Of a stretch of DNA of 64,000 bases, positions 46,092 through 59,200 are shown piece by piece. Position 1 is the first letter of the stretch; every line of letters starts with the position of its first letter. The position numbers and the translations under genes were made by a program. The notes under the pieces were generated by a model. That model searched no databases. It was not told where the DNA came from and worked only from the letters and a program-made list of their open reading frames with translations. The DNA lies in assembly GCF_905220565.1 (NCBI RefSeq), contig NC_059410.1, positions 2,309,501 to 2,373,500 of the forward strand, written 5' to 3'. This stretch comes from Melitaea cinxia (Eukaryota; Arthropoda; Insecta; Lepidoptera; Nymphalidae).

Positions 46092-46338
46092 AGTGCTTAG
46101 TGCTAGTTTTATTCACAGAAACATGACAGAAACGCGTTTATACGTGAAGATTATTTTGTATGGGAATTTAAACACTGTAGCCTAGACGATAAAGAATAGT
46201 ATACAATACAATCGATACAGAGTCACCTTGCGGCAAACGCGAGAACTAGGTTGAAATCCCGAATTTCCCATACAAAATGAACTTAAAATTTACGCATGTT
46301 ATTGCGAGACGGATTAAACAAAACTTGCACTAGGCACT
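46092..46338. mobile_element. Inverted-repeat element, tandem copy 2
   Basis: This second copy lies in the same orientation, three bases after copy 1. It starts agtgcttagtgctagtttta and ends caaaacttgcactaggcact. The internal attattttgtatgggaattt is identical, with scattered differences elsewhere. Confidence 0.8.
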
Positions 46339-46344
46339 CTGTTG

Positions 46345-47071
46345 CCAGCTCACCCACTCCCTCGACCACCGACCAATTCGAGTAACAAGTCAGTGTTTGT
46401 TATACGCAAGCTTTTTAAAATTTCAAAATTTATTGTTTAAATGGAGTACTCTCAAGCGCATTTAATTTTAATGTTTTGTCTCGGTCTAGTTAAAATATGT
46501 AGGGTAGATGCAATGATGCTAGATTAGTGCATGTGGAGACATGATTTCAGCGCGCCCCTCCTGATCGTCGCGTCCTAGGCTGCAGCCTAATTAGCCTAAG
46601 GGTTAATCAGACCCTGCTGTCCGTTTGTAATTTTGTACAGAGTAACAATGTTGTACAAGTATCGATAAATATATCATTAATCAGTGACATAAAAGGTAAT
46701 GTTATCAGTATCGTTAAAATTTTGTTTAACGTTATTAAAAAACGTTTCCGTTACCGAATTACCGTTAACATTTTTAACGGTAAAAAAGGTCTCAGTTGAA
46801 ATAACCGCTATTTTCCGGTATTTCATTATGGTTGTTGGTACGTTATAAGCCCTAAATGACAAGTACCTATGTCGATTTTTTTTTACAAATATTAAACTTG
46901 TATTAAACTGTGAACACGTAACGTCAAAACAGGCTGTTCGCAACAGAGTAGGTACTTTGGTGTATAGGTACAACGACTGATCACTTCACAAAGTATATAT
47001 ATGTATAATGAATTCACAGTTAAACAGGGTTTTTCCTAATTTATTGACCCTTTCAAAATAAACTCATAAAA
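46345..47071. other. Upstream region of the TECPR2 homologue
   Basis: It includes a TTAACG-rich stretch (46700-46800) that looks repeat-derived and an AT-rich leader. No clear core promoter element is seen. Confidence 0.4.
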
Positions 47072-47296
47072 ATGGAAGTGACGAGCGGCGCCGAGGAGGG
47101 CTTTGTAAGAGAATGGACACCGTGCACACATATTTTGAACTTAATTCCGCCTAGAATTCAGACAGGATTATTTTCTAGCGAACTGTGTTTGACTTGTGTG
47201 GATGCAGTGACCGAATATATAGCCCTTGGTACTAATGTTGGTCTGGTGTACTGGTACGATAGGAAGAAGGGAAATATACAAAGACTACGCTGTGAG
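47072..47296 (+). CDS. TECPR2: TECPR2 exon 1
   Basis: It has 75 codons from MEVTSGAEEGFVREWTPCTH to QRLRCE, with donor gtaagc. Phase 0. Confidence 0.88.
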
Positions 47297-50200
47297 GTAA
47301 GCACTTCCCCATATGTTTACACGGCTTTCCTTCACCTTGTAACACTTTCGCTACATTTTTTTTGAGTTACACAATGTAACATTATCTACGTAACGTTATT
47401 CGGCGTTTTACAGCATCTTATGCAAATAAAAAAGTGAAACTGTTTTTTCTATAAACTGCTAAGGTAGTGACGTATTTAATTTTTATTATTATTCGTTACT
47501 GTTATCCTCAATACGACAGAGGATAACAGAAAAAATTGATGTACCTAATAATTAATTGTAAATATTATTTAATTTCAAGAATGTGTTGAATTGATTTACA
47601 ACAAGATTTATTTTTCAATCAAATATATGTTCGTAATCTTAATAAGGAATGTACAATAGTACCAAACAAGCAGTTTAATGATAAAACCATCTTAAGTATG
47701 TAAACAGAAGATAAAGCATCTCTCAACAAATTACTGCCTTTAATTAATGCCCCCTTGGAATATTCTTCATGTTATCAATTTTGCTGTATCTTCCTTGAAT
47801 AAAAACTACATGTTTATATGTTTATAAACTACATTTTAAAACATTGTTTCGTAGTGAAAACTAATTGAACATAGTTTATTTATGTGAATTACAATACTTT
47901 TTTCCTGTAAGACCTTTGATTACCTGCAAAATATATAAATACTTTTTTGTTTTGTTGTTTAATACAAGTTTAAATACAAGTACCAATGTAAAATAAAAAT
48001 ATATAAAAATATGAATATAAATTATTTCATCAATAACTAACACATTACAATTATTATTACACAAAGGTTGACTTCTTCTTTTGAGTGCAATAAGCTCACT
48101 AGTCACTCTTCCTTAACATACACATACTTTATTACAAAATTATAAGACATAAGCTTTACAAAAATATGAATAAAGAAAACAAAAAAATGTCTTTTTTTTT
48201 TCTTGTGAACTACACAGTAAGTCTATTCATGAGCTAGCATCACCCTAAAATATCTTTTAATTTCAAAAACAAAAACAGAAACAGAAAGAAATCTTGTAAT
48301 ATTTTTAATTTGTAAATTTTATACAGTACTAGCAGTATCCTGCACGCGTTGCTACGCTTTTTTTTTCTGTTTTGGTCATACCAACTCAGAAACCTTTGTG
48401 GGCTTATGCACAACACTTTGCTGAAGATCATGACATAATCAAATGCATAGTTTACGTTTCTATAAAGGACATACATATATATATATATATATAGTTTTTA
48501 TCAATGTGATAGTTCTTAATAATTCTAATGTTATTTTAATTTATTCTATTCTTAATTATAACAATGGAAATTAAAACATATCTTACGTTTAACAACTTTT
48601 GTTAAAAAATTTAGTGCACAAACATTTAATATTAATATTTTATAAATATTTTTAGGCATCAACGACTCCGATAACATTTGTAAAAATAGTGAGTACTGTT
48701 GATTACATGGTGGGAGCTGGGAATGCAGCGGGACAAGTGACAGTTTTTCAGATTCCGAAGGAACATCCAGAAAATTTACCAGATACGTTAAAACCAAAAG
48801 TAGAACCAAAGGTGGAGAGGTAAGTTGTGCTAAAATTAATGCCGCCTACACATTAAATCAGGACTCAGTACCTATTAATAATTATTGACACGCAAACTTT
48901 ATACTGTCATATTTTTGTTTTCATGAATATATTGATTTTTTAAGTAATAATTACGCATGCTTAACTTGGAGAGGAAGCTGGTGAATGCGTAACGAGAGTG
49001 TTACGAAAAGTGTGTTCTGGAGAAGCGAATGTAGTAAGAGAGAGGTGCGAGCACACATCGTTAAAAAAAGTCACAGTAGAAATTACTACTTTGTCACTTT
49101 ATCTGCATATAGGCACAGGTCAGCCAATTAAATACATATAATCTTCACTAAATACCTTATACAAAATAACTTGGAAAACAATTCCTACTATAGGAATTAT
49201 TTCAATTTGCATCTCGTAATTACCTAAACTAGAAGGGAAATTATTTTGTTTAAGATAATATTTCTATCATAAGTGATTTAAAATTGTAAGATTGTCACTT
49301 TTATCCACAATTTAAGAAATAAGTAACAATGCTTACTATTTAATAAGAAGATAAAAGAAGACAAAATATTACATCTAATACAAAAATAACTTAATAAATA
49401 AATCTTGTTTCTTGTAAACAACTGACTAATCACTGCATTTGTGGTGTGGAGAGCAGGCAAACTGTAAAATATAACTGACACAATAATTATATATACCTAA
49501 ATATAATCTAAAAATACTGATGTGAGAAAAGGAATTATCCTTTTTTTACGTGGGGAAAATCCTTCATGGATACCCTCCAGCGCCGGGGCGCCAGAGGGTT
49601 ATGTCAGACTCCTACTGACTAAAAAACCACCACGTGTGAGCAAGTCGTCCGCCTGGGCGGGGCGAGATAGGGTCGCGCTAGCATTCGCCACCTCGCCCCG
49701 GCGATAGGCCCGGACAAAGCCTCCGGGCCCCGGCACAATGATGGGGTGGCCTCGCTCACAACAAGGCCACCCCTCAGACGTGTGGGGTCGTGTCGTCCGG
49801 CCGGCCGATAGTCGGGGGACCCCACTACCGGAGAAATGTAACTCCTACAATAGCACTGTATCAATTATCTTATAAAATAATCATCATATATTTGGAAAAT
49901 CGTACTTCACCTACTGATTTTATTTATATTCTTAAAGAAACTATTAAAAAGTACAGGGTACGGTAGGAAATATCTTGCTCATAATCTGGAGCAGCTTCAC
50001 TAGGGAAGCGCCTCAACTTACAGCAGGAGACAGTAAATAATATGGCTCTCAAGCAGTGATCATTGTGTTCGTGTGATGTGTACTGTAGGGTTGGGATCGA
50101 TATTGTATTTGTAACTATACTGTTAAAAATACACGAGTGTGTGTGCTTGTACCACACAACTGAAGTACAATATTTAGTGCATCATCATCTCTTTCGTTAC

Positions 50201-53200
50201 GCTCTTGTCAGAGCGGTCGTGATCGTTAACAGTATGGCGCCGACTGAGCGGGTGGCATGGGTACTTCGATATCTTATTGTTGCTGTTCATGATGACTTTC
50301 ATGGGAAAATAGTGAAGTGGTTTCCCCTTGCCTTCTGCGCCAGACATTTTAGATGTCATTTAAAACCCCAAGGCCGCTGAAGCCTTTTCCGCGAAGAGTT
50401 CCGATCGGGTGTATATGGTTATACCGCCATTGCTCGGTCGCCAAAGCCTCGTTAGTTCTCTCGCAGGGGGCACCACGATACCGTCGTCGGCTGTTCTTAC
50501 GAACCACGCATGCAGGTGAGGTTGACAGTTGGGTCGGTTTCTGTGTTGTTCACCGTTCTCCCCTTAGTTGCCCTCATGCCTCTCATTGATCATTTTTGGT
50601 CACTATATTGTCGTGACAGGAAGTTATTTAAACTCTGATAACATTAATCTCGTTGTCATGCAGCATAGTTAACGATAAAAAGTAAATTCACAGTATTATT
50701 GTATTTCAACCTTACTAAACAATTATTATAGCCTAGTGTTTTTCTTTGGCTACCTTCCAAACAACTCATAGTCGTATAATTTATACAGATGTATGTATAA
50801 TCATATCTTCATGGGTCAATTCTTTTACTACATTAAATAAGTTTGCATAACAATGCAATATCCAATTTTAATTTCACCAGTAACCAATAAATCTCAGATA
50901 GTGCTTGACATGTAATGATATCCAACAGATACCTAAAATTTCAAAACTTCACTGCACGTATTTCTATTTGTATTCTGTAAAACTAAATGCTGAATAATCA
51001 GCCACCAGTAAAATTAGCCAAACAATTGAACAGAATTTTCAATATGATGACCTCTGTTTTTGTGTGTGTGTGCACAATATTTTAAAATAACTGTATTTAT
51101 GATAAAAATTATAATTAATAATATTAATAACAGTTAGTTCTTAAGCCTTAAAATATTACATAAACAGATTACTTTTTACACTAACACTTAAAGAAGCTAT
51201 GCAAACTGAGAAGATTATGATTATTGTATTACACTAATGACAGAGAATATTAGAATCCATAATCCCTCTCAGTATTGTGGTGCTCTAAGTCTTTAATACC
51301 TTTTCCTTTTTGCTGAGCTATAATTGTTTGCTCGCAAACGAAAAAAAAACCGACTTCAATTACATCGAAGAGTAATACAACGTAGATCGACGAAAAAATA
51401 GTCAAGTAACTAAGCGTTATCAAAGATTACTCAAAAAGTAGTTATCAGATCTCAATAAAATTTATATGTGACCACATGACAAAGATCAGCTTTCGATTAA
51501 ATTAAAAATTATTAACATCGGTACACCCAGTAAAAAGTTATTACGGATTTTCAAGAAGTTCCCTCGATTTCTCTGGGATCCCATCATCAGATTCTGGTTT
51601 CCTTACCATGGTACTAAACTAGGGATATCTCCTATCCAACAAAAAAAGAATTATCAAAATTGGTACACCCAGTAAAAAGTTATTGCAGATTTTCAAGAGT
51701 TTCCCTCGATTTCTCTGGGATCCCATCATCAGATCCTAGTTTCCTTATCATGGTACTAAACTAAGGATATCCCCTTTCTAACAAAAAAAGAATTATCAAA
51801 ATCGGTACATCCAGTAAAAAGTTATGCGGTATAATAAAACGTAGGTCGACGAAAAAAGCGTCAAATAAAAACGCATTATTAGATATAACTCGAAAAGTAG
51901 TTGTTAGATCTCAAATAAATTTAAATGGGACCAATTGGCACACACCACCTTCCGATTAAAACAAAATTTGTCGAAATCGGTCTACCCGGTCAAAAGTTCT
52001 GATGTAACATACATAAAAAAAAATACAGTCGAATTGAGAACCTCCTCCTTTTTTGGAAGTCGGTTAAAAAGGTTTTATTTATTAAGTGGTTTTCATTGTT
52101 TTTTGTTATTTTCATTTGACTAGCCCGTTGGCGCGGTTTGTAGTGCCCTGCTTTCTGCTCCGGGGTTCGATCCCACCCCAAGTCTGGGTGTAATATATTA
52201 TACAGGGTGTCCCAGGAAAGACTGTCAAGCGGAAGTCCAGAGCTAGAACATCCCTTGGGGATTCCAAATCACCCCTATGTATATGATCCGATTTTTTATA
52301 GTTTAGGAGATATGATTTTTTTTCTAATTTTTCAATGTTTTTCGACCTTAGCGCTATTTTTGATCATAACTTCGTAAATAATTGAGATAAATGCCTGATT
52401 TTTTTTTAATAATTTAGCTAAACCTTGGGTCCTAACTAATACATACACAAATAAACCCTAAAAGTAAAATCATGCACTTAAACATAATAGAAGTACTTAA
52501 AAAAAGAAAAGTGCAAAAAAAAACATAACTTCGAAGATTAAAAAAAAAATAATAGCAACAAAATAATTTATTTAAAAGAATCTTAAAAACTTCCTTAGTT
52601 TATCTAGTTTCTACCATAAAAAATTCACTAAGTTAATTTTATGGCATCATCCCCAAATTTTGGTTTAAATACGACAAGTCTGATATTTGAAAACTTAAGT
52701 TTAAAAAATTGTAATAAATTCGGTCGTGTTTACTGGGAGTATGGTTTTGAAAACAGATAAAAAACACTTCCTATCTGAATCTTTTGTATTCTAAGCAATA
52801 GTTAAACGGTATGATAGCCGCGCCAGTTGTTCGAAAAGTGACAAATATTCAAAAAAATTTAGAATTCCTAATGTGTGGGTAACACAAAAATAAAATCGTA
52901 CATATTAAAAATAGCATGGTGTCGTCTCCTGTCAAAGATTTTCATTGTAATATGAAACTCTTTGACAGGAAACTTTTTTAATAGTTACGGGTCTCTGTAA
53001 AGAACTCACTATAGACGGCGCCACGGTTCGCTTAAACCGAAAATAAAAATCATCATATCAAAAATTTTGCTCTAGCGGGTACATCATTCCATAGCTTAAT
53101 TGGCTAGAGCGCCGACACGGTCAGTCGGAGACGCGGGTTCGAACCCCGCTGGAGCGGTTAATTTTTGATATGATATTCAAAAATGTTTAGAATTCCGAAT

Positions 53201-56200
53201 GTGTGGGTAACACAAAAATAAAATCGTACATATTATGAGGATTATCGACAGCCCAGGAATGGTAATTGTGAATGTTGAAAATCCCAGTTCGCTTAAAATG
53301 TGATTCGTCAGTCACTAAAATTGTTTTAAAAAAGTTTTCATTGACTGCTTGACGCCGCAACATTTCTTGGCAAAATCTAACCCGTCTGGGGTAATCTTCC
53401 GATTTCAATTGTTGGACTCTTTGAATGTGATATGGGTGATAGCCCTCACTCTGAAGTATGCGGTGTGTTACAGATTTTGTTATGGAGTGCGGAGTTCAAT
53501 GGTTCTGACGCTTACACTGGGCTCTCTTTCTATTTCTTCAATAACTTCTTCTACCAATTCTGAGTCTCTTATTAGTGGCAGATGCCCTGTGATTGTTCCT
53601 GGTACTCTGCCTTCTCGATAGGCATCGCGAACTTGCAAGATAGTCCGATGATTAGGCCATCTTTCAGATGCACGATCACCTCTTCGTTCTACTTGTTCCT
53701 GAAACAACCTCGCAGCTTCCGCAGCATTCCCTCTTGCGTACCCGTAAAAGTAGTGCATTTGTTCATAGTTCTCACTTGTAAAATGGGCATTACAACGTCT
53801 TGTCATGATGAAGTAAACACCAGTTTTCACTTGCAACCAATAGATAAGTTTGCACTCAAAGTCCTTAGGGAAAGCCAATTCGTCGAGAGTTCCAACAATA
53901 CGAGTCCAAATCGAAATGCAATCAAAGTCCGGTGTGAAAGCCAATTATTATAGCTTTAATGTGTAACTATCAGAGAAGAGGAATCGCTATCGTACTGTAA
54001 GCACAAGGGTAAGCAGACGACTAGCAGAGCAGTGTGACGTATTCAGTTCCTATCATCACCACTAGTCACGGATTGCCCCTATCCCACTCTAACATTAGTT
54101 CATTGACTCTATTTGTCACTTTCCAAACAAGTGGCGCGGCTATCATACCGTTTAACTATTGTTTTTTATCTGTTTTCAAAGCCATACTCCCAGTAAACAC
54201 GACCAAATTTATTAAAAAATTTTAAACTTAAGTTTTCAAATATCAGACTTGTCGTATTTAAACCAAAATTTGGGGATGATGCCATAAAGTTAGTGTGTTG
54301 GCGTATTGGCACATTGGCGTGTTGGCGCATTGGCGTGTTGACGTGTTGGACTGTTGGCGTATTGGCACATTGGCGTGTTGGCATATTGGCGTGTTGGACT
54401 GTTGGCGTATTGGCACATTGGCGTGTTGGCGCATTGGCGTGTGGCGTGTTGGCGCATTGGCGTGTGGCGTGTTGGCGTATTGGCACATTGGCGTGTTGGT
54501 GTGTTGGCGCATTGGCGTGTTGGAGTGTTGGTGTGTTGGCGTATTGGCACATTGGCGTGTTGGCGCATTGGCGTGTTGACGTGTTGGACTGTTGGCGTGT
54601 TGGCGTATTGGCACATTGGCGTATTGGCGTGTTGGCATGTTGGCGTGTTGGACTGTTGTCGTATTGGCACATTGGCGTGTTGGCGCATTGGCGTGTTGGC
54701 GTTTTGACATGTTGGTGTGTTGGCGCATTGGCGTATTGGCGTGTTGGCGTATTGGCACATTGGCGTGTTGGCGCATTGACGTGTTGGCGTGTTGGCGTAT
54801 TGGCGTGTTGGACTGTTGGCGTGTTGGCGTATTGGCACATTGGCGTGTTGGCGCATTGGCGTGTTGACGTGTTGGATTGTTGGCGTGTTGGCGTATTGGC
54901 ACATTGGCGTGTTGGCGTATTGGCGTATTGGCACATTGGCGTGTTGGCGTATTGGCGTATTGGCGTGTTGGCGTGTTAGCGTATTAGCACATTGGCGTGT
55001 TGGCGCATTGGTGTATTGGCGTGTTAACCTGTTGGCGTGTTGGCGTATTGGCACATTGGCGTGTTGGGGTGTTGGCGCATTGGCGTATTGGCGTGTTGAC
55101 CGTGTGTGTACTGTGTAGATATATTTATATTGTTCATTTGTCTAGGTATTAACTTGAACACAACTCTGTATTATAAGAAAAAAAACTCTAAGAATTTCTT
55201 TGAAATATTTCTAATGTAAACTACATTGATAATAAACAACGCGATTGTTTAAACATCCTAGAATTGGAAAAAATTGACATACTACTACTTTGAGTTAAAT
55301 AGTTTGGAGTTTACTCTTTATGAAATGACATACGTGGCACGAGAGAGAAAAAAAACGAGTGTGCTTTATACCACACGACTGAAATAAAAATTCATTAGCA
55401 ATAGGCCTCCACTATATGTATATACGAAACGTAACTGACTATGAGAAAAAGAGAAAATGTTTGCTCGCAACTCTCTCTCTTGCTTACTCCGTTCCCCTCA
55501 CTCGATCACACTTTTCGTAACGCTCTCATCACGCATTCATCAGCGTACTCCCCAAGTCAAGCGTACGTAAAGAAGTTTCACTTCAAAAAACACAGGGAGT
55601 GAAATCGTGTGAAACAACTGACCTTGACGCCCAGTGACGCTGGCACATTAATGCTGAGCGTGACGTACACCAGCATTAACTGTACCAATATGATTAACAA
55701 GCGTCAAATTATATTTTATTTAACTTACATTAATTGTAATTTTATTAATTTAAATTAAAAAAAAATCAGAGTAAGGAGTTAACTCCTTAGACTTAAGATC
55801 TTAAGGAGTTGGTACTGAGGCACGCACTTTTTCATGTATATTTTTTTATGGTAAAAATGGCACTATACCGTACGAAAACATAACATACCCATTTTATTTT
55901 CAGGTACACAATAGGTGATCTGCATAAAAGTAAAATAACAGCTATAGAATGGTCGAAGAACGGAATGCGATTGTTCTCGGGCGACAAGGATGGTGTCATT
56001 ATAATGACAGAAATCGACTTCTATATGGTAAGTGTGCACGAACTTAATTTTTGTTTAATACTTTTTAATGACACGTCAGGAAGCGCAATTCGCTTAAGTT
56101 AACGGTTCGATTTTCGCTCTGTGCAAATATTTGTATTTGGATAAATTAGTGCTCTTGGTGTATGTTCTTGTTTGTCTCCCACCGTGCCTCGGAAAGCACG

Positions 56201-59200
56201 TAAACCTTTCGATTAAGGCTATTATCATAGACACCTGGTGGCGATCGTTAATCGTTATGGAGATTTTATCCGCCAACCAGCAGTGGAACAGCCTGGTGGA
56301 TGACAGCTCAGCAGTGGGATGTTAGGGCTTACTTTTAACTGGTCAATTTGAACGCGGCGTTCTAGTTTACTACGATTTAATTGGCCTGGATGAAGCACTA
56401 TTTTCTTAACATAGCATTAGTTCTGATTTTTGAGCTAATTGGCTCAAGTTTATTTATGCTCAAGTTTAAATAATACAGTGTTATTACTTATATTTGGTAT
56501 TTTTTTAATTGTGGACCACGAAGAATATATAACAAGGTATGACTATTACTACATATCATAGAACTCACTTCACTCACTTCAGCTTGTCGCAGTCCACTGC
56601 TGGACATAGGCCTCCACAAGTTCGCGCCAAAATGGCGTGCGTAATAAACGTAAAATTATTACTTAAAACACCAACAAATATATTACACAATATTTACAAT
56701 AAAATATAATTGTACATATGACATGAAAAAAAAAAAAAACAAATATATATTACTAGCTGTGCCCGCGGCTTCGCCCGCGTTGAAATTAGTGTGTCACAAA
56801 GTTTTGCCGGCAAACTTCCAGTGAAACTCTCATCAAAATCGGCTTATTCGTTCCGTAAATCTTCCTCTTGCCGATGGTGGAGCCCTCTCTACAATGGTGA
56901 AACCGCATGAAAATCCGTTCAGCAAATTTTGAGCGAATCGATCACATACACTTTTGGGGACTTTGTTTATAATACACTAACTGTTGCCCGCAATTACGTC
57001 CTCGTGGTTATGAAAATATGTATTACTATTAAGATGTTTAATGCAAATTATTTTTTTATTTCAGTCACTTGAAATGCTTATCAAACTGAGTAACTTTTTA
57101 AAAGGCACAATTTAGTATAATTTAATAGTAATTTTTATAAAACCTCTCTATACACCACATTTTTGGTTTTATTTTCAGGCTGTATATGTTTCATACAAAC
57201 TATCAACCCCCTTAGCGATGGAATATCGTAAAATCCGTTCTTAGCGGACGTCTGCTAACTATAATCTACATCCCTACCAAACTTTATCTTTGTCCAATCT
57301 GGATGAATAGACCATCCAGCGGCTTTTGAGTTCTTGTGATGAGGGAGTCAATGACCTTCCTCTTTTAAATATACAGATTACGATGCATTATTTGGACACC
57401 TCCTCACCATCTATAGAGCATATATTTTAAATTTCAAGTCTCTTACTTCAAAAACATAAGACTTTCATTCAAACTTCCGACCCCCGTTTTATCCCTTTTA
57501 GGGTCGAGTTTCATAAAATCAGTTCTTAGCGGATGTTTACGTCCCATAAGGAACCTACCTGCCAAATTTCAAGTTTGTAGGTGTTATAGTTTCGGAGATT
57601 TCGTGATCAGTGAGTCAACCTACCATCCCCCGTTTTAACCCCAAAAGGGGGTTGATTTCTTAAGATACATTATTTATACGCCTTCTTATCATCTATAGAG
57701 CATACATTTTAAATTTCAAGTCTCTTACTTCAAAAACACGGGACTTTCACGCAAACTTTCAACCCCCGTTTTACCCCTTTAGGGGTCGAATTTTGTAAAA
57801 TTCGTTCTTAGCGAATGTCTACGCTTTATAAGGAGCCTTCTTGCCAAATTTCAAGTTTGTAGCTATTATAGTTTCGGAGATTTCGCGATAAGTGAGTCAG
57901 CGTACCATACCCCGTTTTAACCCCAAAAGGAAGTTGATTTCTAAAGATACATTATTTGGACACCTTATCGCCATCTATAGAGCATACATTTTAAATTTCA
58001 AGTATTTTACTTCAAAAATATAGAACTTTCATACAAAATTCCAAACCCCGTTTTACCCCCTTTGGGGTTGAATTTCGTAAAATCCGTTCTTACCGGATGT
58101 TTATGTCCTATAAAGAGCCTACCTGCCAAATTTCAAGTTTGTAGGTGTTATAGTTTCGGAGATTTCGCGATGAGTGAGTCAGCCTACCATCCCCCGTTTT
58201 AACCCCAAAAGGGAGTTAATTTCTAAAGATACATTATTTGGACACCTTTTCACCATCTATAGAGCTTACATTTTAAATTTCAAGTCTCTTACTTCAAAAA
58301 CATAGGACTTTCATACAAACTTCCAACCCCCGTTTTACCCCCTTAGGGATCGAGTTTCGTAAAATCCGTTCTTAGCGGATGCCTACGTCTTATAAGGAAC
58401 CTACCTGCCAAATTTCAAGTTTGTAGGTGTTATAGTTTCGGAGATTTCGTGATGAGTGAGTGACCTTTCGCTTTTATATATATTATTATTATTATAGATT
58501 ATAGATTATAGATATAACTCGAACATTACTACAAACTCACATTGGAAATAATGAATATAATATTTGTTTATATAAATATATCAACAATTATTCAGCACAA
58601 ATATATTACAAAACTCAGCAGAATAAATATAAAACAATAACTCATCAGGAAATATCCTGGGCCAAATCGGTAGCATCCCGTCTGGGGAAGTACCTCATAG
58701 AAGATCGAAGCTAAATAAAACCGCTCTAAAGAGGTGTAATGTCCATGTGGAGAGTAAGGTGACCAGAGCTCCTGGGGAGGGTCGAGGGTAGGCCCGGCAA
58801 CGCGCTTGCCATGTTTCTATTGTTGCAGGTGGGCTGTACGCTTGTCTGTCGCCGTAATATTATATAAAAGACTAGCTGACCCCGCAAACGTTGCTTTGCC
58901 ATATATGTTATTAACCCGCTTAATCCCCCCCCCCCCCCCCTTATAACTTAGAGGTATGAAAAATAATGTTGGCCGATTCTCAGGCCTACCCGATATGCCC
59001 ACAAAATTTTATTAAAATCGGTCGAGCCGTTTCGGCACACACGACACGGAATTTTATATATTAGATATGTGGTGACTTTCGTTGAACGTCAACGCTTCTG
59101 GTACATATCAGTGCAGTTGAATAAACTTCGCGTCTCGGTTATCATATTTTTCCGCCTGTCATTAACGCTCGGTGTAAACAATTACACGCCGATTACGATA

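Larger units (their letters stand above)
52202..54290. mobile_element. Decayed DNA transposon with long inverted repeats (IS630-Tc1-mariner-like)
   Basis: The left end starts acagggtgtcccaggaaaga. The segment 52641-52846 (206 bp) is repeated inverted at 54111-54285 (175 bp, with one deletion of about 31 bp). The transposase pseudogene lies between on the minus strand. The outer part of the right repeat is missing, and an 8-bp-unit array begins exactly there. A second insertion with a tRNA-like core sits inside. Confidence 0.75.

Noticed and set aside
53085..53157. Functional tRNA-Thr gene
   Set aside because: The cloverleaf is complete, but base 33 is C, the acceptor stem has a mismatch, and it sits inside a transposon insertion; a SINE head or pseudogene is more likely.
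54166..55118. Several open frames of 90-256 codons on both strands
   Set aside because: They are produced by the 8-bp minisatellite, whose unit lacks stop codons; the peptides are pure repeats and no splice or start context supports them.
57170..58480. CRISPR-like array
   Set aside because: Units of 282 bases are contiguous without short spacers, and the genome is an insect's.
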